In this document: positions 23,716-33,621 of the stretch, in pieces
Layout of the letters: each line of letters opens with the position of its first letter
How positions within the stretch are numbered: the first letter of the stretch is position 1
The notes under the pieces: generated by a model
Told to the model about the DNA's origin: nothing
Seen by the model: the letters and a program-made list of their open reading frames with translations, nothing else
Databases searched by the model: none
Translations under genes and position numbers: made by a program
From: Zavarzinella sp.
GTDB lineage: Bacteria > Planctomycetota > Planctomycetia > Gemmatales > Gemmataceae
DNA: 64,000 nucleotides
Reading direction: 5' to 3'
NCBI GenBank assembly: GCA_041399155.1
Contig: JAWKTI010000003.1
Coordinates: 248,001 to 312,000 of the forward strand

Positions 23716-26211
23716 ATGTTTTTCAAGCGAAACCACAAAGTTGCAACGACCAAACCACAAACTCGACTGTCCATTGAAACACTGGAAGGACGCGACCTGA
23801 TGGCCGCCGATCCATTCAGTACCGCTTTGCCAACAGAGTTTTTCGAACAAGCCCAAGTGGCCACCATGGAGGTAATTCCAACTGCCTCATTCAGCACAAT
23901 TGGTGAATTGACAGGAGCCTACAATACCCCCTTCAGCAACCTGCTGATGACAAACGTTCAGACGTATCCAGACGGTGCCATCAAAGGGCAGGTGGAAATC
24001 GCCGGTCTCGGATCGTTTGAAGTCCTCGCCGATGTGAATGGCTCCGAAGACTGGACCATTGCTATCAAAGCCACTTCCGGCGATATGATCAACAATCTTC
24101 CGCTGATCAATCAGTTCGATTTCAAATCCCCGATCATCATCTACACCAGTGCCGCACGGACATTGGAAAGTGGCGGTACGGATTCTCTGTCGCAATTTGT
24201 TGGCACAGCATACACCGGTGACTTTAAACTGGCACTCAACCAAGGCTTCCATGTTCTCGCAGGGGTCGGCATTCGCGATGGCAGCATCGTTGATCAGGCA
24301 ATCACCCCATTCACTGGTGAAACGCCTGACCTGATGTTCCACGCGGTTGGACTTAAAGATTACTCAGCACAAAGCCTGGTTCAGTCCTTCAACAAGGATA
24401 GTATCCTGAGTGACCTTAAAGATAGCATCGAAGTCCGAGTATATCTGCAAGGGCTCACCATTGACCTTCCGGAAGGGTGGTCACTGAATAATCCCTACAT
24501 GTTCATCAAGGGGGATATGACGGATGAGAATCTAAAAATCGGGATGGGACTCGATGTCCAGACGAACACAGAAACAGTTCTCTCTTTCCGTGCAAACCTT
24601 GTGAAAGCTGAAAACCAATTTGGACTGGAAGCGTTTGCAAACGTTACCAACTGGAACAATGCCTTCGGCCTGCAAGGATTCAATATCACAGCTGCGAATC
24701 TTGGTTTGAGTGTGGTGAAGAAAACTGTAACGACCACCAATGACCAGGATGTTACCCAGACTGAGACCCGATTCCAGATAGCGATCGACTTCAGTGCGGA
24801 AATGCAGGTTGCAGGAAAAACCATCAATGTAGCCGGAAAGTTCGCGAATAACGATGGTAAGTTCGATCTGGCTTTCCGTGGTGAGCTCTCATCGGTATCC
24901 AGTCACGAACTGGTTGCTGTTGTGAATCATCTGATCCGGATGAAAAATCCACTGGCCCCCAGCATCCCTGCTGACATGTTGCCCAACATAGAGCTTCGGA
25001 ACTTCGCGATCAACTACTCCCCCACCATGGGCAGTGATTCCACACTTGGAATTGAAGCTGGCATCGGTGCGAAAGGCGAACTGTACCTGAACGGAAAATA
25101 CCTGGGCAGTGCCGATATCTTGATCGATTTCCGGGGAGCATCGTTCCAGATCAAGGCCGATGTGCCTCTGCTGGATCTGGGCATTGTGAAGGTTCAGAAC
25201 GTCGTTGTCGATGTTCTGATCGCTCCTCGACTGGATTCGCACTTTCTGATCAAAGGTCAGGCGAATCTGCTCGGTTCGACACACATGGTGAATATTAATG
25301 TCAGTAGAACCAATATGTCTTTCCAGATCACCAGCCAGATCCCCGGACTGGGAATGGCGGACTTCAAGTTCCAGTCACCAACGAGCAGCTCGCCCGATTG
25401 GAAGTTCGAAGCAACACTGCGGAACGATCTCGGAACCAGGATTACTGAGGGAGTTCGTCAATTGGCCAATAGTGCCAACGCTGAATTTGAAAAAGCGAAA
25501 CGTGACCTGACGAATGCACAGAATGAAGTGAATCGCCTGAATAATGAGATTTCTGCCGCTCGAGCACAGGCGAAGAAAGAATATGACGCTTTCATGGGTG
25601 AGGTAACCAAGCTGCAGAACAGCTTGAACTCAGCTCAGAATGAAGTGAATCGGTTATTGCCGGGCGTCAATAGTGCATACACGAACTGGCAGAATGCTAT
25701 TAAGCGGACGAATTCGGCTCCCTGGTGGGAATACGCAATTCGGAAATCGGAAGAAGGTGTTGCATGGGCTTCCTATACCGGCCAGAAAGCCTTGTACAAC
25801 ACTGCAACCTGGGCTCTGAATGTCGCAAAGAACGAACTGAATAATTTTCGAAAAACAGCTGGATGGATTGTCGAAAACGGTGGCATTGATCTGAATCCGA
25901 AAGTAGCCAGTCTGCTGGCAGCGCGGGAATTGGCTACTGCAGGTTTGAACGCAGCGAATGGGATAGTCAGTGGCTTCCAGACGGCCACGAACGCCACTCT
26001 GGGTGCGATAGCCAACAGCTTCGTGATCAAACAGGTTAAATTCAGTGGTAGCTTGACTCCGAACCAGGATCTGAATCTGACTCTGAAGTTGGACTACCAG
26101 ATTGGCGGACAGAATAAATCATTCCAGACCAGTGCAAGAGTTAACTTGAACCAGATGGCGTCTGTATTCAGTCCAACGGTACTAGCAAATCGTTTCATGA
26201 CAATTCTTTGA
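23716..26211 (+). CDS. Large surface protein with N-terminal LExLExR-like motif
   Basis: 831-aa protein starting at ATG 23716 (GAGGT 7 nt upstream; the frame opens earlier at 23623). Residues 15-30 hold LSIETLEGRDLMA, the LExLExR-type motif found at the N-terminus of many planctomycete exported giant proteins. Residues ~60-590 are repetitive beta-rich sequence with no named domain; residues ~595-700 are a coiled coil (FEKAKRDLTNAQNEVNRLNN and a second copy of QNEVNRL). The last 60 residues return to beta-type sequence. Cell-surface or secreted. Transcribed away from the ECF sigma gene, whose product may control it. Confidence 0.75.
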   Translation: MFFKRNHKVATTKPQTRLSIETLEGRDLMAADPFSTALPTEFFEQAQVATMEVIPTASFSTIGELTGAYNTPFSNLLMTNVQTYPDGAIKGQVEIAGLGSFEVLADVNGSEDWTIAIKATSGDMINNLPLINQFDFKSPIIIYTSAARTLESGGTDSLSQFVGTAYTGDFKLALNQGFHVLAGVGIRDGSIVDQAITPFTGETPDLMFHAVGLKDYSAQSLVQSFNKDSILSDLKDSIEVRVYLQGLTIDLPEGWSLNNPYMFIKGDMTDENLKIGMGLDVQTNTETVLSFRANLVKAENQFGLEAFANVTNWNNAFGLQGFNITAANLGLSVVKKTVTTTNDQDVTQTETRFQIAIDFSAEMQVAGKTINVAGKFANNDGKFDLAFRGELSSVSSHELVAVVNHLIRMKNPLAPSIPADMLPNIELRNFAINYSPTMGSDSTLGIEAGIGAKGELYLNGKYLGSADILIDFRGASFQIKADVPLLDLGIVKVQNVVVDVLIAPRLDSHFLIKGQANLLGSTHMVNINVSRTNMSFQITSQIPGLGMADFKFQSPTSSSPDWKFEATLRNDLGTRITEGVRQLANSANAEFEKAKRDLTNAQNEVNRLNNEISAARAQAKKEYDAFMGEVTKLQNSLNSAQNEVNRLLPGVNSAYTNWQNAIKRTNSAPWWEYAIRKSEEGVAWASYTGQKALYNTATWALNVAKNELNNFRKTAGWIVENGGIDLNPKVASLLAARELATAGLNAANGIVSGFQTATNATLGAIANSFVIKQVKFSGSLTPNQDLNLTLKLDYQIGGQNKSFQTSARVNLNQMASVFSPTVLANRFMTIL

Positions 26212-26336
26212 TTAGCTTGAATACGACTTCGAGATTTATCACTTTCCAGAGCAAATAAATTTTCTACTGTTTCACTTCAAGTATTGATTATTTATCAATA
26301 TGATCGTAATTTCGGGCTTTGAAGTGGAATGATCGC

Positions 26337-27011
26337 ATGTCACAAGAGTTTGACCAGAATACCTGGGATCAGAGCCAATTGTTTCATTTTGATTTGTTCC
26401 AATGGCTGCAGATTGTTCACCAGAGGCTGGATTGGGTACAAGAGCAGATTCAAATCATACCCACAACCAGTGCTGAAGAGCGGGATGCTATCCTGAAGCA
26501 GTGGTGGGAGCGTATCCAATTGTTACTCCGCCCATTGGATGGTGAATATCTCAAGGCACTGGCGCATGCCAGCTTGATGCCAGAGCCCGTGCCAATGAAA
26601 TGGATCCTGGAATGGGTTACCGATCGCTCACAGTTTGTTCAATTAGCAAGTCAGGCAGGGCTGATTGCCGTTCAGGACAAGTTTTTTACGGTACACCCAC
26701 TGATGAAGAAGTTAATTCAACTGGAACAGGGTCCTCACGCCACCCAAACCATGCTTCGCAGCATTCGAGCGGTCATCAGCCGAATGATGGCTAACTATTC
26801 CACCGAAAAAAACCGGCTGGTTGGTTATGTTGTCAATGGCAATCAAGATCAATGGTATGTGGCGCCGATCGCGGAACAACAAGTTCGGGCTGCTGAAACA
26901 GGGCTTGTCCGGGTGATTGATGAAGGTGGCGGTACTTCTCTGCTGATTCTTGATGAGTCGCTTTCCTGGGAAGAGGCTGCCTTTCAAAAGTTTGTTGAGC
27001 ACCAGTTCTAA
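26337..27011 (+). CDS. Hypothetical protein, winged-helix-like segment
   Basis: 224 aa from the ATG at 26337 (a TTG at 26319 opens the frame). Residues ~70-130 (YLKALAHASLMPEPVPMKWI, then GLIAVQDKFFTVHPLMKKLI) look like the winged-helix region that ends STAND/NB-ARC-type NTPases, but no NTPase core precedes it. The frame continues open for 104 codons after its TAA up to 27326, in phase with the next small ORF, so this may be the front part of an interrupted gene. Function unknown. Confidence 0.55.
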   Translation: MSQEFDQNTWDQSQLFHFDLFQWLQIVHQRLDWVQEQIQIIPTTSAEERDAILKQWWERIQLLLRPLDGEYLKALAHASLMPEPVPMKWILEWVTDRSQFVQLASQAGLIAVQDKFFTVHPLMKKLIQLEQGPHATQTMLRSIRAVISRMMANYSTEKNRLVGYVVNGNQDQWYVAPIAEQQVRAAETGLVRVIDEGGGTSLLILDESLSWEEAAFQKFVEHQF

Positions 27012-27080
27012 TCGGAAGACAGTGAATCAATCCTGTGGGTTCTGCAAACCGAATACTGCGATTACCGGTGGCTTACCAGA

Positions 27081-27326
27081 ATGAAAGACACAATTATAGA
27101 AGTCGCCCAACGTTCCGCACCACGCATGGGTGGGATGTTGACTGGCTGTTATTGGTTGGCGCTGGCCACAGCTTCTGCCAAAGTGGGCTTCGGGCGAGCA
27201 TGCTGGGGTGAAGCGAATCAGGCTTTGGAGATATTCAAAGCACTCGCTGCACAATTCCCTAATGATTCGGAAATAGAACAGTGGGTTAACAAAGCTGGTG
27301 AAAAATGTTGGCTTTACGATTGGTAA
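27081..27326 (+). CDS. Small hypothetical protein, in phase with preceding gene
   Basis: 81-aa frame, AEIF/TPR-like helix (GEANQALEIFKALAAQFPND). It has no Shine-Dalgarno and lies in the same reading phase as the gene ending at 27011, with no other stop between, so it may be the C-terminal part of one protein split by a TAA. Convergent with the channel gene at 27341. Confidence 0.4.
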   Translation: MKDTIIEVAQRSAPRMGGMLTGCYWLALATASAKVGFGRACWGEANQALEIFKALAAQFPNDSEIEQWVNKAGEKCWLYDW

Positions 27327-27340
27327 TGCGGTTCTGATAT

Positions 27341-29299
27341 TTATCGTTCATCTTCAGCAACAACGACAAGTGCATCTTCTGCCGACAAATTTACTTCTGT
27401 GTCCTTTGGTGGGATCAGCGTGACGCCGAAATTACTGCTGGGGTCCTGTTCCAGGCTTTTCAGCTTGTAACCAATGCATACTTCACCATTTCGCTTTTGT
27501 GCCAGGGCCATCAGATCAGCAAATGTACATCGTTGGGGTAGACTATCAAAGTACAGCGAGGCTGGTTTGACATAAATTTCCGAACCGGCTTCTTCAAAGA
27601 GATCATTGTAGACATCGAGTATCCGCGGATCGACGCTCAGCTGAGCAAAGATCATGGAGACAATTCGATCGGAAATCAGAAAATCGTTCACACCAGCCCG
27701 GCTGATCAGATCCTGGTTCTGCGAATCAAGCACTTCGGTGAGTATCTTCGTTTTCACCGTAATACCTTTCTCTGCAAGTTCCTTACTGATTCGGCGAAGA
27801 TGCAACAGTACGACGATCGTTTCCGAATCGGTGCGTTCCGCATTCATCTCATCATCGGGACGCTGGGGTAGAATAATGATGTTGTCGTACCCGAAAGGTT
27901 CCAATGACAATAGTTCGTCACCATCCAGCGGGTTCTTGTCAATCAGATTCACCTGGATGGTGTCCGATTCTGCAGCTACCGCTTCGACCTTTGCCCGCAT
28001 CTGCTCTGAAGGATCAGAAATGACCACATCTACTTTCGAGCCTTCCAATACATAGTCGGAATATTCCGAAATAATAATGGGCGCTTTCTGGCTCCAGCCC
28101 AGCACCAGCATTCTTTCCTGGCGTTGCTCAAATTTCTTCGAAGGCAGCGGGCGATCCTGAGGTTTGACTACGGGCTGTTGCTGGTAGTCGATTGTCGAAT
28201 CGTCCTGAGCAACAATCACGATTTCGTCGTCATCTGCCAGGATTGCTGTTGGTTCTGGTCGAACCATGATTTTGCCATCTGCTTTGCGGATGCCAATTGG
28301 CACCCCATCCGGGAAGTGGTACTGCATCGCCCCAAACGTGATATTGTTCCACTCTGCCTTGTAAAAGTAGAATTCGCAGCCTTCAAAACTGAGTAGTTCG
28401 GCATAAACAACCGACAAGCCACTGGTGCGTGAGGTCTGCACCATGATTTTGGCCAGAATCTCTTCCGCATCCACGACTACCACTCGTTCCGGCGAAATAT
28501 CCTGAACTACCTGGCGATTGCGGCTGCTGAAGATTTCTGCAACGATCTTGAAGTCATCCCGCTGACCCACCTTGGTATCCAGAGCAAGCACGGTTTTAAT
28601 TACTCTTGCGTCACTGGCAAACTTTTCTGCTGGTGTGGCAGCAGCACCGCATGTGGCCAGTACTATCGCCGATTTGGCATCTGGGGCATTCACCAGTTCC
28701 AGTGCTGTCAGCGAGGCAGTTGAGCCATTGCGGGTGACCAGACGTGTATTTTTGCGATCGCGGAATGTCGTCGCAAGTTCTGCGTCCATTTTATCTTTTT
28801 CTTCTTCAGCCAGAATTGTGACCACAGGGTCTGATTCACTTTCGTTGGCCTCGGCCAGTTCACGCAGAATTTCACCCACCCGTGGGCCCCAGCCCAGAAT
28901 CAGGGTGTGGCCGGTTTCCAGCACGCGGGTGTGGCCCTGTTTCAGGCGGGAAATTGCCTGGTTCAGTGCAGTGTTCAAAAACGCAATCAGCGACGAAAAG
29001 ATGATCACCCCCGTCATTCCCGCGATAACTGCACCAATTTTGAATGCGGCTGGGGTGGTGTTGTCCTGGTTCATGTTTCCAGGGTCGGTCAATTGCAGGT
29101 ACGTCAGCCAGATTTGCTGAAAAAACGGCGTATCTGGATCTGGCGATAAGTAATTCAGCACCGCTCGCACGCCAATGATAATTGCAAATGCAATGAGAAA
29201 AGAGACAAACAGTGCGAGAAACAGCGATCCACTGCCCTTCGCCAGAAAATTGTCTACGCGATAGCGCAGGCGTTCTCGCCAACTTGCCTTGATCGACAT
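27341..29299 (-). CDS. CASTOR/POLLUX-like ion channel with two RCK (TrkA-N) domains
   Basis: 652-aa membrane protein. From ATG 29299 (GAGG 8 nt upstream; the frame opens at 29365) come a first TM helix (about 24-50), a pore-like segment (about 70-82, LTYLQLTDPG), a second TM (about 85-112), then a Rossmann RCK domain beginning HTLILGWGPRVGEILREL and a second at RMLVLGWSQKAPIIISEY near 385. This is the architecture of the CASTOR/POLLUX cation channels and related prokaryotic proteins, gated by cytosolic ligands. Ion and ligand cannot be read here. Single gene. Confidence 0.88.
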   Translation of the reverse strand: MSIKASWRERLRYRVDNFLAKGSGSLFLALFVSFLIAFAIIIGVRAVLNYLSPDPDTPFFQQIWLTYLQLTDPGNMNQDNTTPAAFKIGAVIAGMTGVIIFSSLIAFLNTALNQAISRLKQGHTRVLETGHTLILGWGPRVGEILRELAEANESESDPVVTILAEEEKDKMDAELATTFRDRKNTRLVTRNGSTASLTALELVNAPDAKSAIVLATCGAAATPAEKFASDARVIKTVLALDTKVGQRDDFKIVAEIFSSRNRQVVQDISPERVVVVDAEEILAKIMVQTSRTSGLSVVYAELLSFEGCEFYFYKAEWNNITFGAMQYHFPDGVPIGIRKADGKIMVRPEPTAILADDDEIVIVAQDDSTIDYQQQPVVKPQDRPLPSKKFEQRQERMLVLGWSQKAPIIISEYSDYVLEGSKVDVVISDPSEQMRAKVEAVAAESDTIQVNLIDKNPLDGDELLSLEPFGYDNIIILPQRPDDEMNAERTDSETIVVLLHLRRISKELAEKGITVKTKILTEVLDSQNQDLISRAGVNDFLISDRIVSMIFAQLSVDPRILDVYNDLFEEAGSEIYVKPASLYFDSLPQRCTFADLMALAQKRNGEVCIGYKLKSLEQDPSSNFGVTLIPPKDTEVNLSAEDALVVVAEDER

Positions 29300-29370
29300 A
29301 TGGACGACCTCATGTTGTAATTTCGGAGTCCATGCAGTTTTATGCCTTCGAAGAAGATCGGCCATGGATC

Positions 29371-29396
29371 AAAACAGCCAGCAAAGTGGCTGTTTT
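29371..29396. terminator. Bidirectional-type intrinsic terminator hairpin
   Basis: AAAACAGCCA (29371-29380), loop GCAAAG, TGGCTGTTTT (29387-29396): a perfect 10-bp stem with an A-tract and T-tract at its ends. On the minus strand it follows the DUF1552 gene (110 nt after its stop) and precedes the channel gene, so it probably ends the DUF1592-DUF1552 transcript. Confidence 0.65.
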
Positions 29397-29505
29397 AAGG
29401 TCTCTTGAACTATTGGAGAATCGAGAAAAAAACTGAATTAATGAAAATTAATTCATGAATGAGGTTTTAATGAATGTGGGAGTTCTGTAGCACATGGTGC
29501 GTCAA

Positions 29506-30828
29506 TCAGATAATCAACGTGCCGGTGCTATCACCAAAGCTGGGTGCGGGGCATCCAAAGCGATCGAACATTGCCATATACAGGTTCATCAGTGGGGTTT
29601 CTTTTTTGGTCTTAATAAATCGCCCACCGGAAATCGAGCCTCCACCTTTGCCTGCCAGAAGTATCGGCAGGTCATCGTGGTTGTGGCGGTTCCCATCACC
29701 AATCCCACTGCCGTAGACAATCATCGATTGGTCCAACAGCGAGCTGTCCCCTTCCTTGATTTCGGACAGGCGGGTCAGGATGTAGCCCAGTTGCTGCACA
29801 TGGAATGCATTGATGCGGGCAATCTTTTCGATCTTCTTCGGATCACGGCCATGGTGGGACAGATTATGGTGGCCATCTGGCACGCCAATGAACTCATAAT
29901 TCCGATTGCTGCCATCGTTGGCAAACGGGAAAGTCACCACGCGGGTCAGATCGGCCTGAAAAGCCAGAATCATCAGATCGCTCATGATCTTCAGGTGTTC
30001 CCGCACATCACGTGGGACGCGGGCGGGAATATTGATTTTTGGCCGTTCGACCTTTTCGGTGGGTTCCTGCTTGTTGATCCGCATTTCCAATTCGCGGATC
30101 GCAACCAGATATTCATCCAGTTTCCGCTGGTCCGCACTGCTGACCTGACGGGAAATCGACTTTGCTTCTTCATTTACAAAATCGAGAATGCTCTTGTTCA
30201 ACTGGTCCCGCTTTGCCTGCGAGATCGATTTTTCGTTTGCGGTGCCGCTGCCAAACAGTCGCTCGAATACCAGTTTCGGATCGATTTCTTTGGCATTGGG
30301 TGTCGAATCATTCCGCCACGAGAAGTTCGACTGGTAGGCACAGCTATAGCCAGAATCGCAGTTGCCCGACTGACGACCAGGTTCAATGCCAATTTCCAGC
30401 GATGCAAACTTGGTCTGCTTGCCGATATTTTCTGCCAGGTACTGGTCAGCAGATTTGCCCACGCGAATATTGGCACCATTGGTCTTGCGTGGCTGGCGGC
30501 CTGTTAAGAAGGCGGCCTGTGCCCGTGCGTGGTCGCCAGGGCCATCGCCATTCGCACGAGCCTTATCTAATGTCAGATTGCCAAACAGATTAATGCTGTC
30601 GCGGTGGGGTTCCAACGCCTTCAGCAGTGGGGGTAATTTGGTCAGTTTCCCTTCAACCGTGGGCATCCAGTCCGGAATGTGCACGCCGTTTGGTACGTAC
30701 AGGAAAGCAGCCCGCAAACGCTTGGGTGCTGCGGCGGTGGTGCCTGCAGCCTTCGCCAGAGTTTCCAGCCAGGGAAGGGTGATTGATACACCCAGGCCCG
30801 TTAATACCGTTCGTCGATCCAACATCAT
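29506..30828 (-). CDS. DUF1552 (HXXSHH domain) exported protein
   Basis: 440 aa. The N-terminus MMLDRRTVLTGLG with a following hydrophobic stretch is a Tat-like or Sec export signal. The family signature is intact: GHHNLSHHGRD at about residues 315-325 (His-x-x-Ser-His-His). DUF1552 proteins are planctomycete-specific, of unknown activity, and always found beside DUF1592-type heme proteins, as here (the heme gene lies 112 nt upstream). Probably periplasmic. The sister gene at 39746 lacks the full motif. Confidence 0.92.
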   Translation of the reverse strand: MMLDRRTVLTGLGVSITLPWLETLAKAAGTTAAAPKRLRAAFLYVPNGVHIPDWMPTVEGKLTKLPPLLKALEPHRDSINLFGNLTLDKARANGDGPGDHARAQAAFLTGRQPRKTNGANIRVGKSADQYLAENIGKQTKFASLEIGIEPGRQSGNCDSGYSCAYQSNFSWRNDSTPNAKEIDPKLVFERLFGSGTANEKSISQAKRDQLNKSILDFVNEEAKSISRQVSSADQRKLDEYLVAIRELEMRINKQEPTEKVERPKINIPARVPRDVREHLKIMSDLMILAFQADLTRVVTFPFANDGSNRNYEFIGVPDGHHNLSHHGRDPKKIEKIARINAFHVQQLGYILTRLSEIKEGDSSLLDQSMIVYGSGIGDGNRHNHDDLPILLAGKGGGSISGGRFIKTKKETPLMNLYMAMFDRFGCPAPSFGDSTGTLII

Positions 30829-30940
30829 GATTTTTCTCCAGAAGGAGAGAGGTAGGTATTCAAATTACAGTTTAACTGATAATCGGCCCCAGGTCTATGA
30901 AGAACTGAGACGATGAGCATTTTTTCATCTGTCGGGGCGA

Positions 30941-33439
30941 TTATTTGGGGTTAAATGCTGCACTCCGACGCATCTGGAAGGCGGGGCTGTTCACTACTGC
31001 CAGTACCAGTGCATGCATTTTGTCGTTGCCCGCCTTCAGGTCTTTCACAATTTCCTGTACCGCACAGCGGTCAGATTTTTCCAGCCCCCGCCCTAAAGCG
31101 AATGTCAGCATTTGTTCCGCCATATTTTTGCGAAACTGGTCCGATTTCGCCATCAGAACCTGTTTCAGTTCTGCTGGAGATGAAAATTTTGACCCATCTG
31201 GCAATTCACCACTGGAATCAATGTTAAATTTTCCATCTTTGGCACGCCATTTGCCTACGCCATCGAAGTTTTCCAGCCCAAAGCCCAGTGGGTCCAGTTT
31301 ATCGTGGCACACCGCACAATTCGGGTTCAGGCGGTGCTGCTCCATCCGTTGCCGCAGAGACCCAGTCAAGGCATCTTTCCCTTCTTCCAGTTCTGGCACA
31401 TTCGGTGGAGGTGGGGGTGGGGGTGCACCTAACAGACTTTCCAGAATCCACTTACCTCGTTTGACGGGTGAAGTTCGCGTTGGATTCGAAGTTACTGTCA
31501 GAACGGAAGCCTGGGTAATCACCCCACCTCGGTTGCGGTCTTTCAGCACCACTCGCTGAAAGTCGCTGGTGTAGGTGCCTGGTAACTCGTAATGTTTGGC
31601 GAGGCGGTTGTTAACGAAGGTATAGTCGGAATCAATCAGTTCCAGAATACTGCGGTTGTCCCGCAGAATGTAATCGAAATAGAGTTCTGTTTCCCGAATC
31701 ATATCCTGCCGCAGTTCGTTACTGTAGCCTGGGTAAGTTTCCTTATTTGGTGTTACAGTTTCCAAAGTTCGTAACATCAACCACTGGCCAGCAAAGTTCC
31801 GTGTCAGTGCGGATGCTTTGGGGCTTTCCAACATTCTTTGCACCTGGCGAGCCAGCACCGCCGGTTCGCGAAGTTTCCCCTGCTTTGCCAGATCGATCAG
31901 GGTCTCGTCGGGCATGCTGGACCAGATGTAATAGGACAGTCGACTGGCCAGCTCGAACTGACTGATTGGATAGGCCATTTCTTTCACTTGTGGGCTGGCT
32001 TCCTGCTCCACCCGGAACAAAAAGTGGGGCGAAACCAGCACCGCTTTCAGCGATTGCCCTACCGCTTCTTCGTAAGGCAGTCCAGCTTTTGTTGCCAGAT
32101 CGTAAATTTTCAACAGGCGATCCAGTTCCCCTGGTTTCAATGGGCGGCGATAGCCCCGCTCGGCAAAGCGTTCCACTACGGTGCGTGCGGTGGACAGGTT
32201 ATTGGCCGTACTGGCAGGCTTCTGGAAAAAGACCCGATCATATGCACTCTTGTCCGTTTCGTTTTTCGCAGGAACGATCGGGCCGATCAGTTCAAACAGT
32301 TCCAGGAACAGATTGCGGTCCCGCATTTTCGGGTCTTTCGCTTCCGGTTCGTAATGATCGTTGGGGAAAGTGAAGCGGACATTCTTCCGACCTGCACGCA
32401 CAAAGGTGGTGATTTCAAAAAATTCCGGCTTCTCTTCCAGTGCACTCACATCGAATTCTTTCAGCAAGGTTTCATCGAGAAAAATCTGCAGTTTGGGCAG
32501 TTCGGTACCCGCACGGGTGCCATAGCCACGCACTCGAATCTGGTAATTACCCGCTTCGACAAACTCGTAGGGAATGATGGCGGAACCATTGGCAAACAGT
32601 GCTACGTGCTCCCGCTGTTTCGATTCGCGGCCCAGGGTTGATTGCACGTTCTGTGGGCGAAAAACTTCTTTATTCGTTGCCTTGCCCGCTTTGCTGGCCA
32701 ATAACGCCTTCACCACTTCGTCCGCGGCAGTCAGGTATTTTTCGAACAGCAGTGGTGGCAGGGATAGCACATCGCCAATGTTGTCGAAGCCGTAGCCCAC
32801 ATCGTCGGTGGGGAACTGGCTGGCGAGTTTCAGATCCAGATAGACCAGATCGCGGATGGTATTGTTATATTCTGCACGGTTTAAGCGCCTGATCGTGGGG
32901 CGGCCCGGATCGATACTGTCGCAATCTGGCTGCACCAGAATACTGCTGATCCAGTCGACCACGGCCTTTCGTTCTTTATCCTCTGGCTGCTGGTGCTTCC
33001 GTGGGGGCATCTGTTTCGTGCTGAGCTGGTCTTTGACCATCTCCCACGTGTCCAGTTCCTTCATAGCTGCTTTCGCATCGGCGAATTCGGTCAGCACCAG
33101 ACCCGCTGATTGCTTGTCATTATTGTGGCAGGAACCACAGTATTTGGTAACAAATGGTTTGACCACGTTGTTGTAACTGTCTTCTGGTGAAGCAGTTGCA
33201 GCTTTGACGGGTGGCTCCGCTCGAGAAACCACGAACTGATCGTCCGTTGTGCTGCTGCCGACTGCCTGTTGTGCCACCGGTGAAGTTCGCGGTGCGGGTA
33301 TACTGGTCGGGATTGGCTTAAAATCTTTCGAATAGCCGCCGTTCACGATAGTGTCCCAACTGACGATTATGCCAGCCAGCACGCAGCCCGTGATGAAACA
33401 CCCAGCGACGATTGCGATTTTTACCCACCAATTCATCAA
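30941..33439 (-). CDS. Planctomycete heme-c protein (DUF1587/1592/1588/1585 type)
   Basis: 832 aa. One TM helix at residues 7-27 anchors it; a cytochrome-c motif CGSCH is at 101-105. After that come the DUF1587-like part (RLNRAEYNNTIRDLV), a carbohydrate-binding-like beta region (about 290-390), DUF1592 and DUF1588 (about 430-700), and the closing CAVCHDKLDPLGFGLENFDG with a second CxxCH. This family forms operons with DUF1552 proteins and is proposed to act in polysaccharide or redox processes, but no reaction is proven. Periplasmic side. Confidence 0.92.
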   Translation of the reverse strand: MMNWWVKIAIVAGCFITGCVLAGIIVSWDTIVNGGYSKDFKPIPTSIPAPRTSPVAQQAVGSSTTDDQFVVSRAEPPVKAATASPEDSYNNVVKPFVTKYCGSCHNNDKQSAGLVLTEFADAKAAMKELDTWEMVKDQLSTKQMPPRKHQQPEDKERKAVVDWISSILVQPDCDSIDPGRPTIRRLNRAEYNNTIRDLVYLDLKLASQFPTDDVGYGFDNIGDVLSLPPLLFEKYLTAADEVVKALLASKAGKATNKEVFRPQNVQSTLGRESKQREHVALFANGSAIIPYEFVEAGNYQIRVRGYGTRAGTELPKLQIFLDETLLKEFDVSALEEKPEFFEITTFVRAGRKNVRFTFPNDHYEPEAKDPKMRDRNLFLELFELIGPIVPAKNETDKSAYDRVFFQKPASTANNLSTARTVVERFAERGYRRPLKPGELDRLLKIYDLATKAGLPYEEAVGQSLKAVLVSPHFLFRVEQEASPQVKEMAYPISQFELASRLSYYIWSSMPDETLIDLAKQGKLREPAVLARQVQRMLESPKASALTRNFAGQWLMLRTLETVTPNKETYPGYSNELRQDMIRETELYFDYILRDNRSILELIDSDYTFVNNRLAKHYELPGTYTSDFQRVVLKDRNRGGVITQASVLTVTSNPTRTSPVKRGKWILESLLGAPPPPPPPNVPELEEGKDALTGSLRQRMEQHRLNPNCAVCHDKLDPLGFGLENFDGVGKWRAKDGKFNIDSSGELPDGSKFSSPAELKQVLMAKSDQFRKNMAEQMLTFALGRGLEKSDRCAVQEIVKDLKAGNDKMHALVLAVVNSPAFQMRRSAAFNPK

Positions 33440-33621
33440 TCACCCCACCGCAGATTCAAACAAGTATTAGATACCATAGCTGAAAAAGGCGATTCATCCA
33501 AATTTGAAGAATGATAAATCCCTCATCATCGTAGACGTTTTTCAGTTGGGAATCATTCATCGGGTGCTGACCGTTAGTTCAGGCACTTGCGAACGGGATT
33601 CTTCTCTCCTAACATCTTGTC

